Shown here in pieces: positions 34,501-46,650 of a stretch of 64,000 nt of DNA (position 1 is the first letter of the stretch; every line of letters begins with the position of its first letter). Source of the stretch: Arenicola marina (lineage: Eukaryota; Annelida; Polychaeta; Arenicolidae); contig OZ025256.1 in assembly GCA_964019135.1 (NCBI GenBank), forward strand, positions 42,504,035-42,568,034, in the 5' to 3' direction. A program made the translations under genes and the position numbers. The notes below the pieces were generated by a model that saw only the letters and a program-made list of their open reading frames with translations, was not told the origin of the DNA and searched no databases.

Positions 34501-37366
34501 CCCTACACCTTGTACCATCGATTGGTCGGGCCGCCGGAGGCAGTGGGGGGGGGAGGGGGGGCGGGTGAGACGCGGTGGGGGGGGGGGTAGAGTGGCTTGG
34601 GGCGGGAGAGAGGTTGGCGAGCCACACAAACTCAAACCCAGACGTGACTTTTATAATAATACCCCTAGTGGCAGTGATTTTTGTCTCTATTTCCGGGGGA
34701 CCTTCTGCCCTCTAGTTACTGGCGGGTGCCAAAAGGACAAGGCTGGCAAATTAGAAGATTGCCTCAACCCAAATCCCCCCTCCCGTCATATCCCCTCTTT
34801 CTTATCCCCTTTCTCTCTGTCTTTTTTTATTTAACTTTCATTCCGGCCATGTTCAGATGTTTAAGGAGCCGTGCTTTGTCCTCCATCATGACTCACAGTG
34901 GGTGAAAACGGTCTGAAACTCTGTGTCGGCTGACTAAGTCACACCCCCTGCATATTGGGAAACAATTTTCAATCATCGGTGCACCAGATTCACATCAAAT
35001 GTTAATCCATGACAAAACCTCATAATCAGAAGGCCTGGAAGGGGTAAATGGCGACACGCGACACAGGGATATTTGCAAAAACGTCATTATCGTCATTTTC
35101 GTCATTATCAAACATTCAAGTCGACACTTTTTATGTCCTAACAAACGGCCAAGTCCACAGTCTCCATGTCATTTCAAAAGCCGACTCCACCGTCATCGTA
35201 AAGCTGCCAATGTCATTACCAAACAGTGAAACCTGCATTTGCTGTCATTATCAAGACGTCGAAATGTCACAATCAAACGGCAATTGACGTCATTATCAAA
35301 CGGTCATGTCAACAGACTCAATGTCATTATCCAGCAACCAAGCCGACATCTCTACATCCCGTGCTCGTCGTTTGACGCCATTTTTACTCCGTTATGGAAG
35401 CTGATTGTTCACGCCGCAACCCCTACTCTACCACCATCCCTACCCCTCCACCCTCCCCCCCCCAACCACCATCCCTAACACCGCCCCCACCCCCCTCCCG
35501 CAACTCCCTGTCCTCTGGTGACTCTGAGCCAGGCGCCCTATCTTCAATCACGGTCGGTGTTCAGATTGCATCCTCACTTTCGCCCTCAGTCGATTTTTTT
35601 TGGCGGATGCAAAACAACTACCCACCGCGCAGCGCTACCATGGCAATCTGCGGCGTCATACCGGGGCACCGGCCCCAGGGACCCCCACGGTACCAAATGG
35701 TAATACGTGATGAACGACCCAGCGGGGGGAATCCCCCCACCCGCCCGACCCTCACCCCACCTCCTCCTTCCCCTCTCATCCGTTCCACCTCCGTGTCGTA
35801 AAACAAGATCCGCCCACTCCGTAATTAGCATTCTCCTGTTATGGCTTCGTCAAAGATAAACACAGCCATTACGTCATGATACCCGCCAGAACAGAATGCA
35901 TAGATATTTAGTTCAGACGGGAGTCACGCTGGGAAAAAAAGTCCCGCATAATTACGCTGACGGTTAATTATAGGTGGACCCCAGGGTCCTGACTTGCTAT
36001 CCCTGCAACCAGATATCCGTTGCATGTTTTACCCTTTTGGCCAGACAACCATATCTCATGGCTGATCTCAGGGGCATGGGGAAGCTCGCAATTTTGTGAG
36101 CGATAATACATCATTTTTTTTCAGAATGTTGACAAATTTAGTTTAATATCCGCAGATGTTTGGCTATAATTGTTTTGTATTTGCGCTGTAATCCAAGCTC
36201 ATTGGGACTAGTCCTGCCCACTCAACGCCATTAACTAGCCGTTACCCAGGGTGACATTCTCATCTGTTAATGGAGGCTGACTCCAGAGACTGGGGAGAGG
36301 AGACACACGATTCACTGGTCGGTAAAGGGAGGGGGGGAGGATGGAAGAGGGAAAAGGTTAGATGAAGAATTATATTCCACAGAAAACGACAGAAGCAGAC
36401 TTCAGACCGCTCCGCCCCCCCCCCCCCCCCACTCCCCACCTCCATATCATCTTGCCATTGTTAATCAGCTGGTCTAAGATATATTGTTAATGTGCTGGAA
36501 TTTTGATTCAAATTTTTAGACTCCGGGTGCATCATCCGCGACTGATTATCTACCACAATTTGCAAGTTACTTAGAATATTAGATAACTCTATAATTCCCT
36601 CGCAACCCTATCGAAGTAGAAAGGCCTACTGTGACTAGACTATTACATCATCCTGTACCTTTCCAGATCTTTTCATCTATGCCACCGATCTCCCGGCAGA
36701 GGGCGTTCCGATTAAGCTATAGTCCAACGTCAAATTTAATCATCAGAATTATCCTTCACTTCGAACTATGTTTTCGAGTTCGATCGAGGTCAACGTCGTG
36801 AAGCACTTTGAACCCCGTGTTAGTCTGAGTTCGAGTTTTTGTGTAACTCTCCCATTGTGATCGTACGACAACGGAATGTCTATATGTTTCAAATTCTATG
36901 TCGAAAATACAAAATTCAGCCCAAACGACCATCTAGAACCTTTTGTGATCCCCGCCTCGTTGAGGACAACCGTGAGGGTGGCGGTTACGTGGGGCAGGGG
37001 TGATGTGAGGATTAATGTGCATCCTCTGCTGGCAGATTGCTCTGCCGCGCCAGGTTACGCCATAAGCACATCATGAAGCATAACACTCAACAATAGCTGC
37101 TGACAACTGCTGTCATTCGTGTAGCCGTGTCTCCTCCAAATACCGCACTCTATATATGCTCCTGCGTCCCAAACCCAAATTTGCAGAAATGCCTTTTTTG
37201 TCCGGAACAAAAATGTGTTCATCGTGCACAGTCCGCTCTGTGTGGCCTTTTCGAGAGGCCATGTCTGTATGGTCGCAGAATAAAGATCTTATGTCCTTCT
37301 TCGTAATGAGTAGGGGGTTACACCCGGGGACATGGCTCCACTCCCCCTTCCTTCTCCCATCTCTGT

Positions 37367-37676
37367 TTTGAATTTAAATCCTGAAAGCCTGTGGACTATC
37401 CAGAGTGAAACAAACTTGTTCACCGGAGCAGAAGTTGGTGGCCGGCTTTATATCCCTGCGCGCCTGTTCGCTGTTCGGTATTCTGTGTGACATCGACCGC
37501 GGCTCACTAGGACGTCCGCGCGATAAACTCCTCCGCGCAGTTTTATGTTGAAATTGTTATTTTACAGACTCAACGAGATATAAATCATATATGTATCATA
37601 ATTGTGAGATACTTTTTTTCTTAATGCCAAAATGTAAAAAATCTAAGATGGCGCATGTAAGTAGGCTGCTTTAAAG
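37367..37676. repeat. Family X, copy in unit II
   Basis: Full length, with CATCGACCGCGG where unit I has GTCGACCAAGG. Confidence 0.75.
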
Positions 37677-38391
37677 CGTCCTGAATGTACAACCGACCCT
37701 ATGCCTGTTTGCCTGTTAGCTTCGTGCTCTGTACGCCTGGTGCCTGGATGCATCAATAGCATAACTCCTCCATATTGTGATGAGAGCTTCGCGCTAGACA
37801 CAGTAACCTTGGCCGTATATCATCTGACCACAGTTATACAGCCACTTAGGCACCATGGATCCCCATTAATAGCGGTGATAGTCCATTCAAAGCTGATTTA
37901 CTATAGATGGTAAATATTTGGACGCGAGGCAGTTGATGTGGCTGTGTTTGTTGAGTGGCAATTTACTCTAGTATCGGGAATATATCACCAGGGCGGGGTA
38001 ATAAACGGGCTGACTCAGGAAGAGGCAGAGGTCACCCAGTGGCCGGCGTCACCCAGTGGCCGGGGTCACCCAGTGGCCGAGCAGATAAGCGTTCGGTTAG
38101 TATCGGGTGTGGTCTGCTAGGCCAGTTCAGGCGGGGTTCGAATGTTTGTGCAGGGTAAAGATCCCATGTATTTCCCGAAGAAATGTTTCCTCTCTCTCTC
38201 TCTAAGTTGCTCCTTCTCATTGTCGCGATACGGCTTACGGCGTTATAGTTAAACCGACTAGCCAATCAATCAGAAAGAGTCTGTTGAGTATGGTGAGAGT
38301 TGAGTGGATGCTGTAACATATATGGTCATACAACTAGAGTTGAACTAGACAGATGATGGGAAGTCATGGTATCTCTGGGATAACGTTCCGC

Positions 38392-38720
38392 ATCTGTCGC
38401 AGAAGCACATGGAATGTTGCGTTTCTTTGTTTGTTTTATCTATCATACCTCTCAGTTACGCGAGGTCTCCATCGTTGTAATAACTTCATTGATTGCAATT
38501 ATACTAGATTGTAATGTTGCTATAGATTATAAAATAGATATTATAGAAGATAGACGCCAGTGTATTAACATATAACGAAAACCGCAGAAGCACATGGCAT
38601 GTTTCGTTTCTTTGTGTGGTTTATCTATCATACCATTCAGTTACGCGTGGTCTCCATCATTGTAATTACTTCATTGATTGCAATTATATTAGATTGTAAT
38701 ATTGCTATAGATTATAAAAT
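38392..38720. repeat. Local ~190-bp duplication before the LINE, unit II
   Basis: The stretch starting CTGTCGCAGAAGCACATGG occurs twice in a row. The first copy runs on into the GATATTATAGAAGATAGACG tail known from 22715-22907; the second joins the LINE as in units I and III. Confidence 0.85.
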
Positions 38721-40851
38721 ACATCAAAGCACGACAAGCAACACGCGAAAGCTTAGACCAGCATGCTACAGCGCGACTGTTGAACAAAAGCGAAACGGCT
38801 TTATGAGGTGTCTGAATTTATATAGAAAGCGCGGATCTGATCAGGATAGATGTGATATGATAGCAGCTAGAAAGGCCTTTAAGGAGGCAGTCAGATCACA
38901 TAAGTGGGAACGAGAGAAGAAATATACACAGGCCCTACTTCAAGCACGGAATAGGAACGCCTTTTTCTTCGCACGTCTTTTATGAATATTTTAAGGGTTT
39001 AGATACCCCGGACTATGATGTGGATGACGTTGACGAGTCAGTAGCAAGCCTTGTAGATGTTGACAAAATATATTTAGAGCTTAGCACTGAGTTTGTGTAT
39101 GAAGATATCCGTAACGCGGTCTCACAATTAAAACTCAACAAGACTCCAGGATGTGACATGATTATCAACGAGTTTATTATACACGGAATTGATATACTTG
39201 TCATCCCCATAACGAAACTTTTTAACCATCTCTTGATGAAAGGTTGCTTCCCTAGCGTTTAGTCGGAAGGTTTATTATACCGCTATATAAGAAGGGCGAT
39301 ATCGACACGGCTAGCAACTACAGAGGTATCACACTATTGAGCTCACTGGGCAAGCTGTTTACACGAGTTATTAATAATCGTCTGGATACCTGGGCTGATG
39401 AATACGGTATCCTGTTGGAAGCGCAGGCAGGTTTCCGTAAGACATATAGTACTGTCGACCAGATATGTGTACTTCAAAGTCTTGGGTCTCATGCTTTAGA
39501 ACAGAGACGTCGTCTATATTGCGCTTTTATCGACTTCAGAAGAGCCTTTGATGGAGTAAATAGGAAGTGGTTTAAGTTAATCAAAAATGGATTAAGGGGA
39601 CAGCTTTTGAAGGTTATACAGAATATGTACGAACAGGTCAAGTGCAAAGTTTTACATTTTGATGGCACGACCTCCGAAAGCTTCGACTCCGCTATTGGAG
39701 TTCGGCAAGGCAAGACACTGTCTCCCTTCTTGTTTTCTATGTATATCAATGACATGGATGAATATATTAGGAGACAACGGGTAGAAGGAATCTCCATAGG
39801 ACAAACGAAGTTATTTTTATTGCTGTACGCTGATGATGCTGTCTTAGTCTGCGAATCTGAGGAAGAGTTACAGAAGTCATTAGATGCCTTAAAACGATAT
39901 TGTGACGAGTGGAAATTAGTAGTTAACAGTGGCAAAAGCAAAGTGATGATTTTTCACAAAGGAGGAAGTCTACGTAAAAGCCTCAGGTTTTATCACAATG
40001 GAGAAGAAATCGACATAGTTAACACTTTCTGTTATTTAGGCGTTGTATTGTCCTCTTCGGGCAAATTTTACCAAACGCAGAAAACTTTAGCTGATCAAGC
40101 TACGAAGGCTTTATTCCAGATGGAGAAATATGCCTGTAAATTTCACTCTCTCCGTCCTACCCATCGTATGGAGTTATTTGACAAATTGATAAGCCCAATA
40201 TTAAATTACGATGCAGAAGTTTGGGGTTTCCATACTGGCCAGGCAATCGAACGAATTCATAATAAATACTTGAAAAAAATCTTTGAAGGTTAAAACCAGT
40301 ACCCCCAAACCATATAGCTAGGAGTGAGCTCGGCAGATTAGACATGAAAACTCAGAGGTTGATAAAGATAATCAGCTACTGGGTAAAGGTTATACATTTG
40401 AATGATTCACGGTATGTTAAGCGACTGTACAAGGTGTTGTTGGAAGATTTAGAGTTAGGACGACGTAACTGGGCTTTGCTGGTACGTGATTCGCTAATGT
40501 CGCTGGGGATGGGGGATGTCTGGCTCTGGCAGTCCATTGGAGATATCCAGGCGTTCATGTACCTCTTTAAGCAACGGGCGAAGGATTGTTGATTTCCAAA
40601 CGTGACAAGCCGAGCTATCGGAAACCTCTCGTGGTACGCAATATTTACAATATAGTGTTTTGCCCATGCTTCCTTCATACTTTGCTAATGTGGAAAAGAA
40701 CAGATTTATGCATTCTTTAATTAAGCTCCGAACCTTTAGCCACCGCCTCCGCATTGAAACTGGGCGATGGCACAAGGCAAAGCCACTGCCCGTGGAAGAG
40801 AGGTTGTGTAGCGTGTGTGGTTTGTTAGATGACGAAGTCCACTTTGTTAAG
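38720..40851 (+). mobile_element. Decayed LINE, unit II
   Basis: The same fragment as in unit I, with the same shared frame changes and more damage of its own. In the RT there is a TAG replacing the Trp codon at 39260-39262 and a one-base loss about 14 bases further on. There is also an extra A in the A-run near 40275, which changes the end of the RT frame. The catalytic YADD and motif A are still legible. It is the most diverged of the three copies. Confidence 0.9.
39020..40293 (+). pseudogene. LINE reverse transcriptase, unit II, interrupted
   Basis: The open frame is split into 39020-39262 and 39337-40293. The second piece keeps AFIDFRRAFD, GVRQG (followed by KTLSP in place of ETLSP) and LLYADDAVL. 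It differs from unit I at several residues (CVLQSL for FVLQSL, RQRVEG for RQWVEG, KYACKF for KYVCKF), a scatter expected of neutral decay. Confidence 0.9.
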
Positions 40852-40876
40852 ACGAAAATTTTCAATTTTCGTCTTA
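40848..40876. repeat. Perfect 13-bp hairpin at the LINE 3' break, unit II
   Basis: TAAGACGAAAATT and its exact reverse complement are separated by TTC. Units I and III have lost the loop and most of one arm at the same point. Confidence 0.9.
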
Positions 40877-41460
40877 TGTCGGTGTAATTCAAAATTCACA
40901 AAAAAGTGCGGAATGACTATCGACTAAGTTCGTAGATGGGCCATGTAGGTCAAAGGTCAAAGTCCCAGGAATTTTTCGAAATTCGCTTAACCATTGAAAG
41001 ATAGGACCAAAAATCGGAACAATCGCCGTAGCGTTCACAGTTTCGACTTTTAGTGACGCTCAAACTTATTTCACGTGTTGGGCTCATATTTACCTTGTAT
41101 ATTGTCCTGAATTTTCGCAAAGCGCTGGAATAGTTTTTCTGCAAAATAATCCCAAGTTTAACATGGGACTCTATGGGAGCATTTTGGCGGGAAGATGGTC
41201 TCCTCAATTTCTCAATGAAGGGTACAAGTCAGACAAACAACACCTTGGGTGCAACATGACATTATTATTTGGGCGCGAAGTGCTATATCGGTCCAGGTCA
41301 CTCATCCAAAGTCAGGATCACAGCAACGTCAAGGTCACGAAACATGTTTTCCCGCGTAACTCAGTTAATATTGGGTCTAGAGATCCGCGGTTTGTTTCAG
41401 AGTATTTAAACAGGCGCAAAAGTTATGTGGTCTCAGATTTCACATCACATTTATAGTTTT
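40852..41460. repeat. Unclassified dispersed repeat, unit II
   Basis: Counterpart of 31353-31950, with scattered substitutions. Confidence 0.7.
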
Positions 41461-42895
41461 TTAGTTATTGCATGATCAAATTGTAACCTAAGAAAAATTA
41501 TAACAAATTGGAACGTAAGCCAATGGCCACCCCCCCCCCCCCCCATCCCACACACACACACGCCCTCCTCTCCCCGGCAGCCACATCCCTTTCCCCGGAC
41601 ACCCATCCCGGTCCAACACGTCCTGTTGCTATGTATGACTCGCCCTTTAACATACGCTTTTGGTTAGTCAGCGTCAGATAAGTAAATCACAAGAACGATG
41701 AAAATAGGGTGATGTATACTTGTCTCTTAGAACTCGCGTTCCACCAGTTGGGCGGCCGGCTGTATAAAGCCCACCACAGTTAATAGTGGACTAGCGTGGC
41801 TCAAATCATACGCGCATACCTTTGGTTATAGTCCTGCTTTTCAACGACAAAACTAAAACCATTATAAATAAATAATTTAGTACGCGGAAACTCTGATTCT
41901 GGAAGCTATACTAATTTAGGCCAACAATTAGTTTAGCAATAATATTAGCCAGTTTATTGTCACAAGAACAAAACACAAATTACGTTCATTCAGTACATTT
42001 TGTAAGACATTCATCCTGACAAGAGCAGAAACCAAAGGCTTAGTCGCTCAAATTAGGTTAGGTGATTTGAGCTGCAAATTATATGGAAGCAAGCTAACAA
42101 AGAAGAAACGCGATAAAAGAACAGTTCAAATAAATACACATAGAAGTATAGGAACCATTGAAGGTTATATAACGTCACAACTAGCCACAGTAAAGAATAA
42201 CACATCTAAAAGCACAAATATATTTATCGGAAAACATTTTTAGTATGATATCTTTAACTTCTTTCTTAAACATGTATTTAGACGTGCCAAAATTAACGTT
42301 CCTCAGCCATTTATTAAATATACTTTGATCATTATGAGGTACTACTATGAAGAAATACTATTTCTGCTTCGCGTTTTACTCAAACATGCTATAATTATCG
42401 CGTATTGTCAACCTAATTTAATCTAATTTATACTCATAAGACATCCAGTAAATATTTATTTAGTTCTTATTCGCACGTACAGGGCGATGTCTTCCGCTAA
42501 CGTTAATGGCGATATGTTCCGCCATCCCATAATAAAGACGTTCCGCGAATTTATAGCCAGGCGTTCCGCCATTTTGTGGCGAAGTTTTGTGTTTAAATAT
42601 TTGGCAATACATTTGCCCGATCCAATACCAAACACTATTTTCTGTTTTTATATCCAGGGAACAAGCTGCGGGCGAGCCAACGAGTTACGTAAAGTACAAT
42701 ACGATGCTCTGTTAAAACATTCTGAACCAAATGTCACCACACTTTCACGCAGTGCCCCATCATGTAATTATAACCACTTTTCATACCATTGTATTATCGC
42801 AATTATTTGAAATGTTTCCCGCCGCACTTAACGGACATAGAATTATTATTGATATGAACATGTTTCCGATAAGATTCTGATGGTTACACAGTTAT

Positions 42896-43300
42896 CCCAA
42901 TCACCCTATCAGGCAGTGTATACATACGCCACGCCCGCATTTAACTCATCATGTACCCCATAAGTGACATGATTGGGGCTGGCGTTATGTGCCGTGGCGC
43001 ACTGTGTCTAAATACGCCCCGGCAAGAGCGGCATCTGAGCAAAAAAATCCCCTGTGGCCAGACGAGAGGCGATTATAATTATTAGATTCGGTGTGTGTGT
43101 GGGGGGATTGGTCCGTGTGTCATTGTCTCAGGGAAGCATGCGCCTGGCCAGTCCATGTAACGTAACGGCCTTACAGTCTCCCCTTCGCGAGGCTTGTGTA
43201 ACCAATAATTGTATATCCATAGGGTCTTGAGGTAGAGAAAGTCTCGCGGTAGAGAATGGAAGTAATACAAACTTGCGGTGACTACATGCATGTAGGTAGA
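42896..43300. other. Spacer between units II and III, left part
   Basis: It shares nothing obvious with the units, and no gene is recognised. A short GTGTGTG/G-run tract lies at 43091-43107. Confidence 0.4.
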
Positions 43301-44170
43301 TCACCTATATGTGGTGGAATATGTACCAATATTACTCACATCATGTGTGCCAAATGCCATCGAAATCGAACCAGTAGTTTGGACGCAAAGAAATAATCAA
43401 ACATTAACATGACCAATCCCATTATAAAGACTCTGTACGGCTACTTAAAGACGGATTGAGATGACGTTTCGGCCTATACCCCAATGTTGTCGCTGGCCCT
43501 TTGCAATTCTATATTCAACAACTGACGCCCGCGGACCGAATGTTTTTTTTAGATAAACCGAAATGTGTTTCCAGTATAAAAACGCAAAAAAAAAGTAGTC
43601 CCCAAGCTGGGTTTGAACACCCAACCTTCATACCCAAAGTCGAAAGCCTTATCCACCACGCCTACGTGGCGTGTCGCATGTGGGGGCTACTCTTTCAAAG
43701 GTCCCCAAACCCCGCTGAAAAATGTTTGCTCAATTTTATTCCGGATACACATATGTGGTGCAATATGTACCAATGTTAGTTGCACCATGCGTGCCAAATG
43801 GCATCGAAATCGAACCCCTAATTTGGACGCCAAAAAATAATCCAATGTCAGACCTGTTGTTCCTTAAGTAATCTTCAGCGAGAGACAGCAACGTGTTATT
43901 TGCTCAGATTTTTACCGCATACCGAAGGTTTTTCGAGTAATCGGCGAATCAAGTTTTAGTGTCGTTAAAATTGTGAAAAATCGCCGTGACAAGGTGAAAG
44001 CGGGCAGGTGACCCATACGTGGTGGAGTATGTTCCAATGTTACTTACATCGTGAGTGCCAAATAGCATCGAAATCGAACCAGTAGTTCACACTTGTACAT
44101 GACCAATCCTATTATAAAGCCTCAAGACGCAAACTGGCTGACAGTGCGGTGACGTTTCGGCATATAACTT
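43300..44170. repeat. Three diverged copies of a ~150-bp dispersed repeat
   Basis: Related stretches at about 43300-43475, 43750-43850 and 44010-44165 share the phrases TGTGCCAAATG, CATCGAAATCGAACC, AGTAGTTTGGACGC and GACGTTTCGGC at similar spacing. The middle copy is partial. No coding sense; probably SINE- or LINE-tail-derived. Confidence 0.65.
43596..43690 (-). repeat. tRNA-derived SINE head, minus strand
   Basis: Read on the minus strand: an A-box-like GGCGTGGTGGATAAGGC (43646-43662), a B-box-like GTGTTCAAACCC (43609-43620) and a rough acceptor-stem pairing between AGCCCC and GGGGACT at the two ends. The long variable region recalls Leu/Ser-type tRNAs. A run of T follows (A9 on the plus strand). 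More likely a SINE head or pseudogene than a working tRNA. Confidence 0.55.
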
Positions 44171-44392
44171 GGTCGACATTGCATGTAGACCATCCCGATC
44201 GGCCTTAAAATGTTCAACGTAGATCTTTCTATTTCTCTTCGCTAAGCACCTTTCAATAATGGTGAAGTATAGCAATTTGTTGGGGGTTTCATGAAGGCAT
44301 ATCTAAAGGACAGCGCTAAACATGGCATACAACGGGCAATCCCATAACGCCGATTTCCGTCTTCCTTCTGAAGCTATGCTTGATCCTGTCTG

Positions 44393-44880
44393 TCTGTCCG
44401 CTTAACCATTGAAAGATAGGACCAAAAAACGGGAAAATCGCTATAACGTTCGCAGTTTCCATTTAATGACGCTGCAAATTATTTCACGTATTGGGCCCAT
44501 TAGTACCTCCTACATCGTCTTTCATTTGTGCAAATCGCCCAAATAGTTTTCCTGCTAAAAATTCCCAAAGTTTAACATGGGACCCTATGGGACCATTTTG
44601 GCGGAAGAATGGCCTCCCAAATTTCTCCATGAAGGGGTCATGTCAGACAAATAAAACCTTGCGTGAGACATGACATTAGTATTCGGGCGCAAAGTACTAT
44701 ATTGATCAAGGTCGCGCTTCCAAGGTCAAGGTTACGAAACATGTTTTCCCGCGTAACTTCGTTAATATTTGGTCTAGAGATTCGCGGTTTGTTTCAGAGT
44801 ATTCTTCAGCGACATGCGCAAAGGATTGTGTCCTCAGATTTCACATTTATATTTTTCGAGTTATTGGATGATCAATTTTG
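44393..44880. repeat. Diverged copy of the unclassified dispersed repeat
   Basis: It aligns by eye with 31475-31945 over about 480 bases, starting CTTAACCATTGAAAGATAGG and ending near the GATCAATTTTGA phrase, with many substitutions. It lies just before unit III and has no LINE next to it. Confidence 0.75.
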
Positions 44881-45324
44881 ACAGATTTTTACAGATTGCT
44901 TTCCCGCCTCCCCTCTCTCAACCCCTCTAATCCCCCAACCCCGCAACCCCCATTCTCCGTTCCCTACAACCCCCCCTCTACCATCCTCCACCACCCAGAC
45001 AGCCTTACATTTCCGCTCGGTATTAATATCTGATCGCCCTCTGTAAGGCAGTGGCTCTGAGCTCTGTTCCCGAGACTTCGCGAGACTTCCCGAGACTGAC
45101 TTCCGCCGGTGGTGCCCCTGGCGGTGAAGGTTGGAGGCACGACCTGGGATGTCTGCCATCAGCGCCGCCTGTTGGGCGCGTGTGTACACAGGTGACGTCA
45201 GTGGTTCCGGGGCATCACACAGTGGCATGGGTTACAAGAAGCCGGACTTCAAAGGCTAGGCTGGATGGTCTCGCGCATGCGTGGTGTCATGGGGGCAGCA
45301 TTAAGCTGTAGCAGGTCTCAGCAG

Positions 45325-45457
45325 GTGGGGTGGGGTGGGGTGGGCTGGGGTGGGGTGGGGTTGGGTGGGGTGGGGTGGGGTGGGGTAGGGTGGGGTGGGG
45401 TGGGTGGGGTGGGGTGGGGTGGGGTGGGGTGGGGTGGGCTGGGGTCGGGTGGGGTAG
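45325..45457. repeat. (TGGGG)n array, unit III
   Basis: It joins the leader at CAGGTGGGG and has several one-base variants (TTGGG, TAGGG, a short GTGGGTGG). Confidence 0.9.
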
Positions 45458-45504
45458 GCTACATTCAACATCCTGAGATCCTGTATTGACTGTTTGCATA
45501 AATT

Positions 45505-46000
45505 CGTAGGTGTAGGTCTTGTAGGTCATAAACGTGATGAAGGTCACGTAGGTCATACACCTTACGCAGGTCACGAAGATGAAGATCGTCCTGTTATAAA
45601 GCTCATACATGTACATGTAATAAAGGTCATACATTTTGTAAAGGACGAAAAATGTTAAAGGTCATGCAATTTTTAAAGGTCAAACATTTTGCAAAGGTCA
45701 TACATTTTGTAAAGGTGATACAATTTATAAAAGACATACATGTCATGAAGGTCATACATACTTTTTATGCAGGTCATACATTTTATGCAGGTCATACAAT
45801 TTATGCAGGTCATACATTTTACGCAGGTCACACATGTTATGATGGTCATGCATGTTATGAAGGTCATACATCCTATGAAGGTCATACATGCTATGAAGGT
45901 CATGCTTGGTTTGGTTGGCATCCGTCCGTCTGCATAAGACGATGGATTCATGAAAGTCATAAAAATGAAGGTCACACTTGTTATAACGGTCATACCGGCC
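45505..46000. repeat. AGGTCATAC minisatellite, unit III
   Basis: It keeps the left CACGTAGGTCATAC units seen in unit I, while its right part follows unit II. Confidence 0.9.
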
Positions 46001-46329
46001 ACCAATGATGTTCCCTTCGTCCTTCGTGTTCCCTTATTTCTTCCCTTGGGATCTCCCAAAGCAGCCCAATAGTCCTTCCGTCTACCAGCCTTTCCACGCA
46101 GGCCTACACTTACGGACACTGCTTAGAGAAGCTATCAACAAAATCACCCTTAACCCAAAAACTTATCTGCAAAAATGAGCCCCGCTGCTTAACATTGCCG
46201 CTGACAAGGCAATTATATTTGGCAAGTCAGTGTCCTCGAAAGGAGCTGCGAGTGGTCGGAGCGACAAGAGATGCCTGCCTTCACGTGTGCTTCTGACCTC
46301 GCCAGGCCTTGTCCCTAGTGGGTCATATC

Positions 46330-46650
46330 TCAGCCCCTCCATCCCTCCACCTCTCCACCCCTCCACCACTCCACACCCCGCCACACCCCAGCCCCTCCAC
46401 CCCTCCACCCCTCCACACCCCGCCACACCTCCGCCCCTCCACCCCTCCACACCCCGCCACACCCCAGCCCCTCCAACCCTCCACCCCTCCACACCCCGCC
46501 ACACCCCAGCCCCTCCACCCCTCCACCCCTCCACACCCAGCCACATCTCAGCCCTTCCACCCCTCCACACCCAGCCACACCTCAGCCCCTCCACCCCTCC
46601 GCCACTCCACACCCTGCCACCCCTCAACACCCCGCCGCACCCCACCACCC
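46330..46650. repeat. C-rich minisatellite, unit III
   Basis: The longest of the four versions, combining the CCACATCTCAGCCC-type units of unit I with the left part of unit II. Confidence 0.9.

Larger units (their letters stand above)
33384..42895. repeat. Large repeated unit II
   Basis: It begins with the TGGGG array immediately after the end of unit I (CCCATGGGATGGGG junction) and lacks the 22938-type leader. It is offset about 9.5 kb from unit I, measured at the LINE. It ends at GTTATCCCA followed by unrelated DNA (ATCACCCTATCAGG). It carries its own changes: a ~190-bp local duplication before the LINE and additional LINE damage. Confidence 0.85.
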
